NCBI GenBank assembly: GCA_017517705.1
Contig: JAFWYM010000025.1
Location: 1 to 64,000, forward strand
Reading direction: 5' to 3'
DNA length: 64,000 bases
DNA from: Alistipes sp.
GTDB taxonomy: Bacteria; Bacteroidota; Bacteroidia; Bacteroidales; Rikenellaceae
Below the pieces are notes generated by a model that saw nothing but the letters and a program-made list of their open reading frames with translations, searched no databases and was not told where the DNA came from. The position numbers and the translations under genes were made by a program. This document shows positions 1 through 11,300 of the stretch, piece after piece; within the stretch, counting starts at the first letter, position 1; each line of letters opens with the position of its first letter.

Positions 1-891
1 GATGGTGCTATCCTCGTAGTTGCTGCTACTGATGGTCCTATGCCCCAGACTAACGAGCACGTACTTTTGGCTAAGCAGGTGAACGTTCCCCGCATCGTTG
101 TTTTCTTGAACAAGTGCGATATGGTTGACGATCCCGAGATGCTTGACCTCGTTGAGATGGAGGTTCGTGACCTTCTTTCTAAGTATGACTTCGACGGTGA
201 CAACGCACCCGTTATCCGTGGTTCAGCTCTTGGTGGTTTGAACGGCGAGCCCCAGTGGGAGCAGAAGGTTATGGAGCTCATGGAGAATGTAGACAACTAC
301 ATCCAGATTCCTCCTCGTGACAACGAGAAGCCCTTCTTGATGCCTGTTGAGGACGTGTTCTCAATCACTGGTCGTGGTACCGTTGTGACTGGTCGTATCG
401 AGACTGGTATCATCCACGTAGGTGATCCCGTTGAGATTATCGGTTTGGATGAGAAGATCCGTACTTCTACATGTACTGGCGTTGAGATGTTCCGCAAGCT
501 CCTCGATGAGGGTGAGGCTGGTGATAACGTAGGTCTCTTGATGCGTGGTATCGACAAGAAGGAGGTAAAGCGTGGTATGGTTGTTGCTAAGCCCGGTTCA
601 ATCACTCCCCACACCAAGTTCACCGCTGAGGTGTATATCTTGAAGAAGGAGGAGGGTGGCCGTCACACACCTTTCCACAACAAGTATCGTCCCCAGTTCT
701 ACCTCCGTACTATGGACGTAACTGGTGAGGTAACTCTTCCCGAGGGCGTTGATATGGTTATGCCCGGTGACCACGTTACTATCACTGTAACCTTGATCTA
801 CCCCGTAGCTTTGAACGAGGGTCTCCGTTTCGCAATCCGTGAGGGTGGTCGTACGGTAGGTGCAGGTCAGGTATTGAAGGTTGTTGAGTAA
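1..891 (+). CDS. tuf: Elongation factor Tu (3' part; 5' end outside window)
   Basis: GTPase that delivers aminoacyl-tRNA to the ribosome in the cytoplasm. The reading frame is open from base 1, so the N-terminal part with the P-loop lies upstream of the window; about 296 residues remain. The G-domain NKCD motif (nucleotide base recognition) is visible early, followed by the domain 2 segment with [11 protein letters not shown] and the domain 3 segment with [16 protein letters not shown], ending in [10 protein letters not shown]. This is a normal EF-Tu C-terminus. It precedes tRNA-Trp, secE and nusG, the usual Bacteroidetes order. Identification is certain; only the start is missing. Confidence 0.98.
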   Translation, partial: DGAILVVAATDGPMPQTNEHVLLAKQVNVPRIVVFLNKCDMVDDPEMLDLVEMEVRDLLSKYDFDGDNAPVIRGSALGGLNGEPQWEQKVMELMENVDNYIQIPPRDNEKPFLMPVEDVFSITGRGTVVTGRIETGIIHVGDPVEIIGLDEKIRTSTCTGVEMFRKLLDEGEAGDNVGLLMRGIDKKEVKRGMVVAKPGSITPHTKFTAEVYILKKEEGGRHTPFHNKYRPQFYLRTMDVTGEVTLPEGVDMVMPGDHVTITVTLIYPVALNEGLRFAIREGGRTVGAGQVLKVVE

Positions 892-911
892 TCAATCACC
901 ACAAAATATCC

Positions 912-936
912 AAGAGGCAGGTGATGCCTGCCTCTT
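912..936 (+). terminator. Hairpin after tuf
   Basis: AAGAGGCAGG (912-921) pairs perfectly with CCTGCCTCTT (927-936) around a 5-nt loop. There is no good T-tract (CTTACTTAGG follows), so it may be a processing or partial termination site between the tuf and tRNA-Trp/secE transcripts. Confidence 0.5.
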
Positions 937-940
937 ACTT

Positions 941-1011
941 AGGAGCATAGTTCAAGGGTAGAATAGCGGTCTCCAAAACCGTTGATGGGAGTTCGAATCT
1001 CTCTGCTCCTG
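941..1011 (+). tRNA. tRNA-Trp (anticodon CCA)
   Basis: Cloverleaf readable by eye: acceptor AGGAGCA (941-947) pairs with TGCTCCT (1004-1010), discriminator G, T-loop GTTCGAATC, anticodon loop CTCCAAA with CCA at 973-975. CCA is not encoded at the 3' end. It lies between tuf and secE, a conserved bacterial position, and is probably cotranscribed with secE. Confidence 0.95.
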
Positions 1012-1032
1012 CTAATTAAAAAGTAGACTATT

Positions 1033-1218
1033 ATGTTTCAGTATCTTAAGAATTCGTACAACGAGTTGGTTCACAAGGTGACGTGGCCTTCGTTCGAGCA
1101 GCTTGCAGGCTCTACGAAGGTTGTGTTGGTTGCTTCGGTTATCTTCTCGTTGGTAGTATTGGCTATGGATCTCGTATTCGAGACCCTCATGAACGGCATA
1201 TACTCTTTGTTGGGATAA
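1033..1218 (+). CDS. secE: Preprotein translocase subunit SecE
   Basis: Small essential subunit of the SecYEG channel in the inner membrane. At 61 residues it has the short single-span form seen in most bacteria outside the Proteobacteria. It has an amphipathic N-terminal helix ending in the conserved VTWPS motif, then one C-terminal membrane segment (VVLVASVIFSLVVLAMDLVF). It lies between tRNA-Trp and nusG, which fixes the identity. Confidence 0.95.
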   Translation: MFQYLKNSYNELVHKVTWPSFEQLAGSTKVVLVASVIFSLVVLAMDLVFETLMNGIYSLLG

Positions 1219-1236
1219 TAAGCATTGGCTGAGGCT

Positions 1237-1797
1237 ATGGGAGAGATTTCTAAGGAGTGGTATGTAGTCCGCGCTATAGGCGGCAAGGAGAAGAAGGTCA
1301 AGGAGTATATCGAGGCCGAGATTCGTCACAGCCACCTTGAGGATTATATATCTCAGGTGCTTATTCCGACTGAGAAGGTCTATACAATTCGTAACGGAAA
1401 GAAAGTATCTAAGGAGAAGGTCTCATATCCGGGCTATGTCCTGATTGAGGCTGCCTTCGTAGGTCAAATACCAATTATCATTCGCAACATACCTAATGTG
1501 CTTGGCTTCTTGGGTGACACCAAGGAAGACAGTCGCAAGATGAATCCGACGCCTCTACGTCCACATGAGGTTAGTCGTATTCTCGGACTCGTTGATGAGC
1601 TGAGCCAGAAGGACGAGGAGAACGAGGTTCCGTTCTTCGTCGGCGAGACCGTCAAGGTTACAGACGGCCCATTCTCAAGCTTCCAAGGTACCATTGAGAG
1701 TGTCGACAACGAACATCGTAAGCTCACCGTGAGTGTGAAGATTTTTGGCCGCAAGGCTCCTATGGAGCTGAGCTTTACACAAGTTGAAAAAGAATAA
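1237..1797 (+). CDS. nusG: Transcription termination/antitermination factor NusG
   Basis: NusG binds the clamp of RNA polymerase through its NGN domain and couples transcription to translation or Rho through its KOW domain. The NGN domain starts at KEWYVVRAIGGKE and includes the conserved SYPGYVLIEA and IPNVLGFLG segments. The C-terminal KOW motif is GETVKVTDGPFSSFQGTIESV. I chose ATG 1237 (186 residues). An in-frame TTG at 1225, six bases after secE, would add four residues; with no Shine-Dalgarno sequence the sequence does not decide. The gene is between secE and rplK, as usual. Confidence 0.93.
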   Translation: MGEISKEWYVVRAIGGKEKKVKEYIEAEIRHSHLEDYISQVLIPTEKVYTIRNGKKVSKEKVSYPGYVLIEAAFVGQIPIIIRNIPNVLGFLGDTKEDSRKMNPTPLRPHEVSRILGLVDELSQKDEENEVPFFVGETVKVTDGPFSSFQGTIESVDNEHRKLTVSVKIFGRKAPMELSFTQVEKE

Positions 1798-1813
1798 TTA
1801 ACCAAGGAAAATT

Positions 1814-2254
1814 ATGGCAAAAGAGGTTGCTGCATTTATTAAATTGCAGATCAAAGGTGGTGCCGCAAACCCCTCACCTCCAGTAGGTCCGGCATTGGGT
1901 TCAAAGGGAGTCAACATTATGGACTTCTGCAAGCAGTTCAATGCACGTACGCAGGATAAGGCGGGTAAGGTTCTTCCGGTCATCATCACTGTTTACAGCG
2001 ATAAGTCGTTTGACTTTGTAGTTAAACAGCCACCGGTAGCCATTCAGCTCAAGGAAGCAGCCAAGATCCAGAGCGGTTCGGCCCAGCCTAACCGTCAGAA
2101 GGTAGGCCAGGTAACATGGGACCAGGTAAAGGAGATTGCTGAGGGTAAGATGCCCGATATGAACTGCTTCACAATTGAGGCTGCTATGCGTATGGTCGCC
2201 GGTACTGCTCGCAGTATGGGTATCAACGTAGTTGGTGAATTTCCTAACGAGTAA
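1814..2254 (+). CDS. rplK: 50S ribosomal protein L11
   Basis: L11 binds 23S rRNA in the GTPase-associated centre with L10 and L7/L12. At 146 residues it is a normal length. The N-terminal domain has the conserved proline-rich [20 protein letters not shown] segment; the C-terminal RNA-binding domain has the MPDMN and GTARSMGI segments. It starts 16 bases after nusG and is followed 14 bases later by rplA, consistent with one ribosomal operon. Confidence 0.98.
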   Translation: MAKEVAAFIKLQIKGGAANPSPPVGPALGSKGVNIMDFCKQFNARTQDKAGKVLPVIITVYSDKSFDFVVKQPPVAIQLKEAAKIQSGSAQPNRQKVGQVTWDQVKEIAEGKMPDMNCFTIEAAMRMVAGTARSMGINVVGEFPNE

Positions 2255-2268
2255 CGAAAATTACGAGA

Positions 2269-2964
2269 ATGAGTAAGTTGACAAAAAATCAAAAGATTGC
2301 CTACGCTAAGGTCGAGGACAAGGCGTACAAGCTTTCTGAGGCTGCAGCTCTTCTGAAGGAAATTACCTTTACGAAATTTGATGCCTCGGTAGACATTGAC
2401 GTCCGTTTGGGCGTAGATCCTCGTAAGGCTAATCAGATGGTTCGTGGCGTTGTGACGCTGCCCCACGGTACAGGTAAGACTGTACGTGTTTTGGTGCTCT
2501 GTACTCCTGAGAAGGAGGCTGAGGCTCAGGCAGCTGGCGCAGACTATGTAGGTCTTGACGAGTACATTGAGAAGATCAAGGGCGGTTGGACTGACGTTGA
2601 CGTTATCATCACTACACCCAATGTTATGGGTAAGGTTGGTGCGTTGGGTCGTATTCTTGGTCCCCGTGGCTTGATGCCTAACCCCAAGACTGGTACTGTA
2701 ACTATGGACATAGCTAAGGCTGTTCAGGAGGTTAAGGCCGGTAAGATCGACTTCAAGGTTGACAAGTACGGTATCATCCACACTGCTATCGGTAAGGTAT
2801 CGTTTACCCCCGAGCAGATTGTTGACAATGCCAAGGAGGTTATCGGCACTATCATCAAGCTTAAGCCTTCGGCAGCTAAGGGTACATACGTAAAGAGCAT
2901 ATTCCTCTCTACAACTATGAGCCCCGGTGTTGAGGTTGATCCCAAATCAGTAGAAACAAAGTAA
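2269..2964 (+). CDS. rplA: 50S ribosomal protein L1
   Basis: L1 forms the mobile stalk at the E site of the large subunit and in many bacteria represses its own operon by binding the mRNA. At 231 residues it is the usual bacterial length. The signature KTGTVT after [10 protein letters not shown] is present, and the C-terminal TMSPGVEVD motif is intact. It sits between rplK and rplJ in the same direction. No obvious mimic of the 23S site was found in the short gaps, so autoregulation is a family expectation only. Confidence 0.98.
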   Translation: MSKLTKNQKIAYAKVEDKAYKLSEAAALLKEITFTKFDASVDIDVRLGVDPRKANQMVRGVVTLPHGTGKTVRVLVLCTPEKEAEAQAAGADYVGLDEYIEKIKGGWTDVDVIITTPNVMGKVGALGRILGPRGLMPNPKTGTVTMDIAKAVQEVKAGKIDFKVDKYGIIHTAIGKVSFTPEQIVDNAKEVIGTIIKLKPSAAKGTYVKSIFLSTTMSPGVEVDPKSVETK

Positions 2965-2983
2965 TTGAAGGAGGATAGAAATT

Positions 2984-3508
2984 ATGACTAAGCAAGAAAA
3001 GTTGGCCGTAATCAACGGCCTTACCGAGCAGCTCAATGCCTACCCTCACTTCTATTTGGCTGACATCGAGGCCTTGAACGCTGAGCAGACTGCAGCATTG
3101 CGTCGCCAGTGCTTCGAGAAGAAGGTGAAGCTCGTAGTCGTTAAGAACACGTTGCTTTGCAAGGCCTTGGAGAATGTTGGCAAGGCTGAGGAGGAGTTGG
3201 TAGCCGTATTGAAGGGCTCAACATCTATTATGTTCACTGAGACAGGTAAGGTTCCTGCACAGCTCATCAAGGAGTTCCGTAAGAAGAACGACAAGCCTCT
3301 CTTGAAGGCTGCCTATGTTGAGGGTTGCACTTACGTCGGTGACAACCAGCTTGACACTCTTTGCAACATCAAGAGCCGCGAGGAGCTTATTGGCGATATC
3401 GTTATGCTCTTGCAGTCGCCTGCTAAGAATGTCATCTCTGCACTGCAGTCAAATGCAGGTCAGAAGATCGCGGGTCTTGTTAAGGCCCTCGAGGAGAGAA
3501 ATAACTAA
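2984..3508 (+). CDS. rplJ: 50S ribosomal protein L10
   Basis: L10 is the base of the L7/L12 stalk; its C-terminal helix carries the L7/L12 dimers. The protein has 174 residues, with an N-terminal rRNA-binding domain (the VVVKNTLLCKAL region) and an alanine-rich C-terminal helix (SALQSNAGQKIAGLVKALEER). Only 19 bases separate it from rplA, so the long L10 leader seen in some bacteria is absent here. Confidence 0.97.
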   Translation: MTKQEKLAVINGLTEQLNAYPHFYLADIEALNAEQTAALRRQCFEKKVKLVVVKNTLLCKALENVGKAEEELVAVLKGSTSIMFTETGKVPAQLIKEFRKKNDKPLLKAAYVEGCTYVGDNQLDTLCNIKSREELIGDIVMLLQSPAKNVISALQSNAGQKIAGLVKALEERNN

Positions 3509-3549
3509 TAACAAGAAACAAAAACAAAATTTAATAAAATTACACAACT

Positions 3550-3927
3550 ATGGCAGATGTAAAGGTTTTGGCAGAAGAGTTGGTTAACTTGACTGTTAAG
3601 GAGGTAAACGAATTGGCTACTATCCTCAAGGAGGAGTATGGTATTGAGCCCGCTGCTGCAGCTGTTGCAGTTGCAGCTCCCGCAGCTGGCGCTGGCGAGG
3701 CTGCAGTTGCAGAGAAGTCTACTTTTGACGTAATCTTGAAGAGCGCTGGTCAGGCTAAGCTCCAGGTTATCAAGGTCGTTAAGGAGGTTGCTGGCTTGTC
3801 ATTGGGCGATGCTAAGGCATTGGTTGACGCTGCTCCTAAGGCCATCAAGGAGGGTATCTCTAAGGAGGAGGCTGAGTCTATCAAGTCTTCACTTGAGGAG
3901 GCCGGTGCAGAGGTTGAGCTTAAGTAA
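3550..3927 (+). CDS. rplL: 50S ribosomal protein L7/L12
   Basis: The multicopy acidic stalk protein that recruits and stimulates translational GTPases. At 125 residues it is normal. It has an N-terminal dimerisation region ([19 protein letters not shown]), an Ala-rich hinge ([15 protein letters not shown]), and a C-terminal domain with the factor-binding helix ([11 protein letters not shown] and [16 protein letters not shown]). It is followed by a long gap before rpoB. Confidence 0.98.
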   Translation: MADVKVLAEELVNLTVKEVNELATILKEEYGIEPAAAAVAVAAPAAGAGEAAVAEKSTFDVILKSAGQAKLQVIKVVKEVAGLSLGDAKALVDAAPKAIKEGISKEEAESIKSSLEEAGAEVELK

Positions 3928-4246
3928 TTATAGCTATCTCACCAACCTTTAAGGTGTAGGGCTTACGTAAAAGTAGGCTCTATGCCTTTTCTGGTCTAAT
4001 ATTCGGGAGTGCAATATGAGGCTGTGCCCGAATATATGACAACGTGATGCTCTCAGAGTGTAATTATTTTACACTGAGGGCATTAGCGGGATAATCAAGC
4101 CCCGAAATTTTTAGGCTTATGCCCATATCGTTGCTCTTTGGTGCTAGCGAGGCGGATGTTGTGTCGTCTTGCCGTAATGTTAGAAGGGTGCAGACATAAC
4201 GATGGTTTCGAGCGTATGGATTAAGGCCGTGGTTGCCGTAGGCGTG
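3928..4246 (+). promoter_or_regulatory. rplL-rpoB intergenic leader with two strong hairpins
   Basis: This is the first part of a 542-base gap with no credible ORF between rplL and rpoB. Hairpin 1 pairs ATATTCGGG (3999-4007) with CCCGAATAT (4027-4035). Hairpin 2 pairs GCTCTCAG (4049-4056) with CTGAGGGC (4075-4082), then, after an AG bulge, TGTAA with TTACA around TTATT. Neither is followed by a T-tract. In E. coli the equivalent gap has an attenuator and an RNase III site that set the ratio of stalk proteins to RNA polymerase; a similar role here is inference. Confidence 0.45.
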
Positions 4247-4308
4247 GAGTGTTAGAGTGCTCTATGTCGGTAATAGGGAGTGTTAGAGTGCCCCATGTCG
4301 GTAATAGA
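4247..4308 (+). repeat. 31-bp tandem duplication upstream of rpoB
   Basis: Two head-to-tail copies of a 31-base unit (GAGTGTTAGAGTG, then CTCT or CCCC, then ATGTCGGTAATAG) begin at 4247 and 4278. They differ at only a few bases, so the duplication looks recent. It lies within the rpoB leader, about 160 bases before the start codon. Confidence 0.8.
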
Positions 4309-4469
4309 TAGATGTGTAGCGTGGCAGCGATGCTTGTTTACACGTTCTAAGGGCAGCAAGGTTTGATGTTACGTTTGGATATGTCAGGATGTTGAACGAT
4401 CAGTGCCGTATATCTAGCGGCCGGTGATAGGTCAAAAGTGTATAAATTCACTATTAACAATTGGATTAT

Positions 4470-7400
4470 ATGTCCGCAACACAACAACAGCGAATAAGCT
4501 TCTCTACCATCAAGAACAGGGTGCCCTATCCTGATCTTCTGGAGATACAGCTTAAATCTTTCCGTGATTTCTTCCAGCTTGACACCACGGCAGAGAATCG
4601 TAAAAACGAGGGTCTCTACCGTGTGTTCAACGAGAATTTCCCAATCACAGACACCAGAAACAACTTCGTTCTGGAATTTATCGACTATTACATTGACCAG
4701 CCCCGCTACACTATCGAGGAGTGTTTGGAGCGTGGTTTGACGTATAGTGTACCCCTCAAGGCGAAGCTTAAGCTCTACTGTACGGATACCGAGCACGAGG
4801 ACTTTGACGAAGTCGTGCAGGATGTCTATTTCGGTCTTATCCCCTATATGACCGAGCGTGGTACCTTCATCTTCAATGGTGCCGAGCGTGTAGTAGTATC
4901 GCAGCTTCACCGTTCGCCCGGTGTCTTCTTTGGTCAGAGTATGCACACCAACGGCACGAAGCTCTATTCGGCGCGTATCATTCCGTTCAAGGGTTCGTGG
5001 ATTGAGTTTGCCACGGACATCAACAATGTGATGTATGCCTACATCGACCGTAAGAAGAAGTTGCCCGTGACGACATTGTTGCGCGCCATAGGCTACGAGA
5101 CTGACCAGCAGATTCTCGAGATCTTCGACTTGGCGGATGAGGTTAAGGTTACGAAGTCGAATTTGAAGAAAAACGTGGGCCGCAAGTTGGCTGCACGTGT
5201 ATTGTCGACGTGGTTTGAGGACTTCGTCGATGAGGATACCGGCGAGGTAGTATCTATCGAGCGTCACAACGTCATCGTTGACCGCGAGGTAGAGCTCCAG
5301 GAGGAGCACATCGACCAGATCATCGAGTCGGGTGCGAAGACCATCCTCTTGCATAACGAGAACCCCTCGGGTATCGATTTCTCGATAATATACAATACGC
5401 TTCACAAGGATCCATGTAACTCCGAGAAGGATGCCGTAGTATACATCTATAGGCAGTTGCGCGCCTCGGAGCCACCTGATGAGGCTACGGCTCGCGACGT
5501 CATCGAGAAGCTCTTCTTCTCGGATAAGCGCTACGACTTGGGCGACGTGGGTCGATTCCGTATCAATAAGAAGTTGGATTTGTCGATAGATCCGGCCATC
5601 CGCACGCTCACACGCGAGGATATCATCGAGATCATCAAGTACCTCATCCAGCTTATCAACTCGAAGGCCGACGTCGACGATATCGACCACTTGTCGAACC
5701 GTCGTGTGCGTACCGTGGGTGAGCAGCTTGCCAACCAGTTCTCTGTAGGCTTGGTGCGCATCGCACGTACCATTCGTGAGCGTATGAATGTTCGCGACAA
5801 TGAGGTCTTCACTCCCGAGGATTTGATCAACGCCAAGACTCTGGCCAGCGTGGTTAACTCGTTCTTCGGTACGAGCCAGCTGTCGCAGTTCATGGATCAG
5901 ATCAACCCCCTTGCCGAGATTACGCATAAGCGTCGTCTCTCGGCGTTGGGCCCCGGAGGTCTTTCGCGTGATCGTGCAGGTTTCGAGGTTCGTGACGTAC
6001 ACTACACGCACTATGGTCGTTTGTGCCCCATCGAGTCGCCTGAGGGCCCGAACATCGGTCTTATATCGTCGTTGTGCGTATATGCCAAGATTTCGGATAT
6101 GGGCTTCATCGAGACTCCCTACCGTAAGGTGGAGAATGGCGTTGTCGACCTTAACAATGATACTATTCGCTACTACTCGGCCGAGGAGGAGGAGGGTCAG
6201 ATTGTGGCACAGTCTAACGAGCAGCTCTCGGACGACGGTCACTTCCTGAATACCGACCGTATCAAGGCGCGTCTGGGTGCCGACTTCCCCGTTGTTCGCG
6301 ACACGGAGGTCAACCTTGTCGATGTGGCACCTAACCAGGTTGCCTCTATCGCTGCGAGCCTCATTCCCTTCTTGGAGCACGACGATGCTAACCGTGCGTT
6401 GATGGGCTCGAACATGATGCGCCAGGCCGTACCCCTGGTACGTCCTGAGGCTCCTATCGTAGGTACGGGTATCGAGAAGGATATGATCGTCGACAGCCGC
6501 ATACAGGTTGTTGCCGATGGCGATGGTGAGGTGGTATTTGCAGATGCTACACGCATCGAGGTGCGCTACGACCGCTCGGAGGATGAGCAGATTGCCTCAT
6601 TCGCACCGGAGGTTACGGTATACGAGCTTCCTCGCTACCGCCGCACAAACCAGAATACGACCGTTACCCTCAAGCCTACGGTGCTCACGGGTGACAAGGT
6701 TACGAAGGGTCAGATTCTTACCGATGGTTACTCTACCGAGCGCGGTGAGTTGGCCTTGGGTCGCAACTTGAAGGTGGCATTTATGCCCTGGAAGGGTTAC
6801 AACTTCGAGGATGCTATCGTTATCTCGGAGCGTATACAGCGTGAGGATATCTTCACGTCGGTACACGTCGATGAGTACATCATGGAGGTTCGCGACACGA
6901 AGCGTGGTGTCGAGGAGCTCACGTCGGACATCCCCAACGTATCGGAGGATGCTACCAAGGACTTGGACGCCAACGGTATCATCCGCGTGGGTGCTAAGGT
7001 GACGCCCGGCGACATCCTTATCGGTAAGATCACGCCTAAGGGTGAGAGCGATCCTTCGCCCGAGGAGAAGCTTCTGCGTGCCATCTTCGGCGATAAGGCC
7101 GGCGATGTTAAGGATGCTTCACTCAAGGCACAGCCCTCGTTGCATGGCGTTGTTATAGACACGAAGCTCTATAGCCACACGCAGAAGGAGGGTAAGCGCA
7201 ACCGCAATGCCGAGAAGGCTCAGATGGAGCAGCTCGACGCGGAGTACGCAGCAAAGGTTGCAGAGTTGACAAAGACGTTGGTTGCGAAGTTGTGGCGTCT
7301 GTTGGAGGGTAAGACCACCACGGGCATCTACGACTACTACAACGTGGAGTTGTACGCTGCGGGTGAGAAGTTCACGGTTAAGATGTTGGAGGACATCGCC

Positions 7401-8327
7401 TCGACAAGCTACGACAGCAAGACGGGTGTTGCCAATGGTTATATGAACCTCGGCCGCACACGCTGGACGGGCAACGAGCACGACGACGCTCTCATCTCGC
7501 TTACTATCAACAACTACACTATTGAGTGTAAGAAGGCTGCCGCTGCCGTTAACCGCGAGAAGTATAACCTCACAAACGGTGACGAGATACCCACATCGGG
7601 AGTTATCCAGATGGCCAAGGTATACATCGCCAAGAAGCGTAAGCTCAAGGTGGGTGATAAGATGGCAGGACGTCACGGTAACAAGGGTATCGTAGCGAAG
7701 GTTGTTCGCGACGAGGATATGCCCTTCTTGGAGGATGGTACTATTGTAGACATCTGTCTTAACCCGCTTGGTGTGCCTTCGCGAATGAACCTCGGTCAGA
7801 TCTACGAGACGGTACTCGGTTGGGCAGGTAGGGAGCTCGGTTTGAAGTTCGCAACGCCCATCTTCGATGGTGCCTCGCTCGAACAGATCAACGAGTACAC
7901 TGCACAGGCAGGCATACCTCGCAGCGGACGTACATACCTCTATGATGGTGGTACGGGCGAGCGTTTCGACCAGCCGGCGACGGTGGGTGTCATCTACATG
8001 CTTAAGCTCGGTCACATGATCGACGATAAGATGCACGCACGTTCTATTGGTCCCTACTCGCTCATCACGCAGCAGCCTCTCGGAGGTAAGGCACAGTTTG
8101 GTGGCCAGCGTTTCGGTGAGATGGAGGTATGGGCCTTGGAGGGCTTCGGTGCTGCCAACATCCTTCAGGAGATCCTTACGATCAAGTCGGATGATGTTGT
8201 AGGTCGTGCCAAGGCTTATGAGGCCATCGTCAAGGGTGACAATCTGCCACGTCCGGGTGTTCCGGAGGCAATGAACGTGCTCCTGCACGAGTTGCGTGGC
8301 TTGGCACTGTCGGTAAAACTTGAGTAA
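4470..8327 (+). CDS. rpoB: DNA-directed RNA polymerase subunit beta
   Basis: Core catalytic subunit of RNA polymerase. ATG 4470 gives 1285 residues ([11 protein letters not shown]); an in-frame TTG at 4461 would add three. The rifampicin region is intact ([21 protein letters not shown]), with Asp, His and Ser at the three positions most often mutated to resistance, so the allele looks wild type. Ile replaces the first Asn of the E. coli DQNNP stretch, probably a lineage difference. The C-terminal [20 protein letters not shown] segment, which contacts beta', is conserved. rpoC follows after 24 bases. Confidence 0.98.
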   Translation: MSATQQQRISFSTIKNRVPYPDLLEIQLKSFRDFFQLDTTAENRKNEGLYRVFNENFPITDTRNNFVLEFIDYYIDQPRYTIEECLERGLTYSVPLKAKLKLYCTDTEHEDFDEVVQDVYFGLIPYMTERGTFIFNGAERVVVSQLHRSPGVFFGQSMHTNGTKLYSARIIPFKGSWIEFATDINNVMYAYIDRKKKLPVTTLLRAIGYETDQQILEIFDLADEVKVTKSNLKKNVGRKLAARVLSTWFEDFVDEDTGEVVSIERHNVIVDREVELQEEHIDQIIESGAKTILLHNENPSGIDFSIIYNTLHKDPCNSEKDAVVYIYRQLRASEPPDEATARDVIEKLFFSDKRYDLGDVGRFRINKKLDLSIDPAIRTLTREDIIEIIKYLIQLINSKADVDDIDHLSNRRVRTVGEQLANQFSVGLVRIARTIRERMNVRDNEVFTPEDLINAKTLASVVNSFFGTSQLSQFMDQINPLAEITHKRRLSALGPGGLSRDRAGFEVRDVHYTHYGRLCPIESPEGPNIGLISSLCVYAKISDMGFIETPYRKVENGVVDLNNDTIRYYSAEEEEGQIVAQSNEQLSDDGHFLNTDRIKARLGADFPVVRDTEVNLVDVAPNQVASIAASLIPFLEHDDANRALMGSNMMRQAVPLVRPEAPIVGTGIEKDMIVDSRIQVVADGDGEVVFADATRIEVRYDRSEDEQIASFAPEVTVYELPRYRRTNQNTTVTLKPTVLTGDKVTKGQILTDGYSTERGELALGRNLKVAFMPWKGYNFEDAIVISERIQREDIFTSVHVDEYIMEVRDTKRGVEELTSDIPNVSEDATKDLDANGIIRVGAKVTPGDILIGKITPKGESDPSPEEKLLRAIFGDKAGDVKDASLKAQPSLHGVVIDTKLYSHTQKEGKRNRNAEKAQMEQLDAEYAAKVAELTKTLVAKLWRLLEGKTTTGIYDYYNVELYAAGEKFTVKMLEDIASTSYDSKTGVANGYMNLGRTRWTGNEHDDALISLTINNYTIECKKAAAAVNREKYNLTNGDEIPTSGVIQMAKVYIAKKRKLKVGDKMAGRHGNKGIVAKVVRDEDMPFLEDGTIVDICLNPLGVPSRMNLGQIYETVLGWAGRELGLKFATPIFDGASLEQINEYTAQAGIPRSGRTYLYDGGTGERFDQPATVGVIYMLKLGHMIDDKMHARSIGPYSLITQQPLGGKAQFGGQRFGEMEVWALEGFGAANILQEILTIKSDDVVGRAKAYEAIVKGDNLPRPGVPEAMNVLLHELRGLALSVKLE

Positions 8328-8351
8328 GCGAACATTAAAACTTAGGACATT

Positions 8352-11300
8352 ATGTCATTTAACAGAGATAATAATAAGATGAGTAGCTATAGCCGCATCT
8401 CGATTGGTCTTGCCTCTCCCGAGGAGATCCGTGCCCAGTCGAGCGGCGAGGTGCTCAAACCCGAAACCATCAACTACCGTACGTACAAGCCCGAGCGCGA
8501 CGGTTTGTTCTGCGAGCGTATCTTCGGTCCTGTGAAAGACTACGAGTGCCACTGCGGTAAGTATAAGCGTATCCGCTATAAGGGTATCGTCTGCGATCGT
8601 TGCGGTGTGGAGGTTACCGAGAAGAAGGTGCGCCGTGAGCGTATGGGACATATCTCGTTGGTAGTCCCCGTGGTACATATATGGTACTTCCGTTCGCTTC
8701 CCTCGAAGATTGGCTATCTGTTGGGTATTCCGTCGAAGAAGTTGGAGGCCATCATCTACTACGAGCGCTATGTGGTCATCAATGCCGGTGCTGCTAAGGA
8801 GCAGGGCGTCGAGCGTCTGCAGACACTCTCGGAGAAGGAGTACCTCGACATCATCGCAGCACTGCCTAAGGGCAACCAGGCGTTAGATAACGACGACCCC
8901 GAGAAGTTCGTAGCCGAGATGGGTGGCGAGGCTATCCTCACACTCTTGAAGCAGGTAGACCTCGACTCTATGTCGTATGCGTTGCGTGACCGCGCCTCGC
9001 GCGAGACCTCGCAGCAGCGTAAGACTGAGGCCTTGAAGTGCTTGAACGTCATCGAGTCGTTCCGCGCCTCGAATGGTAAGAACCGCCCCGAGTGGATGGT
9101 GCTCACGGATATCCCCGTGATACCCCCCGAGTTGCGCCCCTTGGTGCCGCTGGATGGTGGTCGTTTTGCTACGTCGGATCTCAACGACTTGTATCGTCGC
9201 GTTATCATACGTAACAACCGTCTCAAGCGTCTTATCGAGATTAAGGCTCCGGAGGTCATCCTTCGTAACGAGAAGCGCATGTTGCAGGAGGCTGTCGACT
9301 CGTTGTTCGACAACTCGCGTAAGAGCAACGCCGTGAAGAATGAGTCTAACCGTCCGTTGAAGTCGCTCTCGGACTCGTTGAAGGGTAAGCAGGGACGCTT
9401 CCGTCAGAACTTGCTCGGTAAGCGTGTGGACTACTCGGCACGTTCGGTCATCGTCGTGGGCCCCGAGCTCAAGATGCACGAGATGGGTATTCCGAAGGAT
9501 ATGGCCGCAGAGTTGTACAAGCCCTTCGTTATACGTAAGCTCATCGAGCGCGGTATCGTCAAGACCGTAAAGAGCGCTAAGAAGATTATCGATAGAAAGG
9601 ACCCCGTTATTTGGGGCATCTTGGAGAATGTCATCAAGGGTCATCCCGTATTGATGAACCGAGCTCCGACGCTTCACCGTCTCGGTATTCAGGCCTTCCA
9701 GCCTAAGCTCATCGAGGGTAAGGCTATGCAGCTCCACCCGCTGTCGTGTACGGCATTTAACGCCGACTTCGATGGAGACCAGATGGCGGTACACTTGCCC
9801 CTGGGCAATGCCGCAATCCTTGAGGCTCAGCTCCTTATGCTTGGTTCGCACAACGTCTTGAACCCCGCAAATGGTGCGCCTATCACGGTGCCCTCGCAGG
9901 ACATGGTCCTCGGTCTATACTACATCACGAAGCCCCGCCCGGGTGTTAAGGGTACGGGCTTGAAGTTCTATGGCCCGGAGGAGGCAATCATCGCCTACAA
10001 CGAGAAGCGTGCCGACCTTCACGCCGTGGTGCAGTGCCGTGTGCGCGACCTCGACGAGAATGGCAACGAGATCTTCGTGTTGAAGGAGACGACGATTGGT
10101 CGTATCCTCTTCAACCAGAACGTACCTTTGGAGGTGGGATACATCAACGAGGTGCTCACGAAGCGTTCGTTGCGCGACATCATCGCCGTGGTGATGAAGA
10201 AGGCGGGTGCCGATAAGGTTGCCAAGTTCTTGGACGACATCAAGAATATGGGTTACCGTATGGCATTCCAGGGTGGTCTGTCGTTTAACCTCGACGCTGT
10301 GGTTATTCCCGACGTTAAGCAGCAGCTTATCGACGAGGGTTATGCCGCTGCCGATGCCGTCATCGACGACTACAACATGGGTCTTATCACCAACAATGAG
10401 CGTTACAACCAGATTGTCGACATCTGGACAAATATCAACAATAAGCTCACGAACCAGGTTATCAACACCCTGAAGAGCGATCAGGACGGCTTCAACCCCG
10501 TATATATGATGCTTGACTCGGGTGCCCGTGGTTCTAAGGAGCAGATTCGTCAGCTCTCGGGTATGCGTGGTCTTATGGCCAAGCCCCAGAAGTCGGGTGT
10601 CGAGGGTGGCCAGCAGGTCATCGAGAACCCTATCTTGTCGAACTTCAAGGAGGGATTGTCGGTGTTGGAGTACTTCATCTCTACGCACGGTGCGCGTAAG
10701 GGTCTTGCCGATACCGCATTGAAGACGGCGGATGCCGGTTACTTGACACGTCGTTTGGTTGACGTTGCACAGGATGTCATCATCAACGAGGAGGATTGTG
10801 GCACGTTGCGTGGCTTGACGGCTACGGCTATCAAGCGTAACGAGGACGTCGTGCAGACGCTCTACGACCGCATCCTTGGCCGTACGGCGCTGAATGATGT
10901 TGTCAACCCCACGACGGGTGAGATCATCTGCCGTGCCGGTGAGGAGATCACGGAGGAGATTGCCGAGGCTATCGACAAGTCGCCATTGGAGTCTGTGGAG
11001 ATACGCTCGGTGCTCACCTGCGAGGCACGTCGTGGTGTGTGTGCTAAGTGTTATGGCCGCAACCTCGCTACGGCACGTATGGTGCAGAAGGGTGAGGTTG
11101 TAGGTGTCATCGCGGCACAGTCTATCGGTGAGCCCGGTACGCAGCTTACGCTTCGTACGTTCCACGTCGGTGGTGTTGCGGGTGGCTCTACGGTGGAGAC
11201 AAATGTTGTCTCGAAGTATGAGGGACGCCTCGAAATCGACGACCTGCGCACGATTAAGGGTAAGAACTCGGCAGGCGAGGCTATCGACATCGTCATGTCG

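Noticed and set aside
4347..6380. 677-codon open frame antisense to rpoB
   Set aside because: It mirrors the rpoB reading frame; codon bias of rpoB leaves the opposite strand open. No known motif, and rpoB is certain here.
7119..8288. 389-codon open frame antisense to rpoB
   Set aside because: Same antisense effect within a conserved gene.
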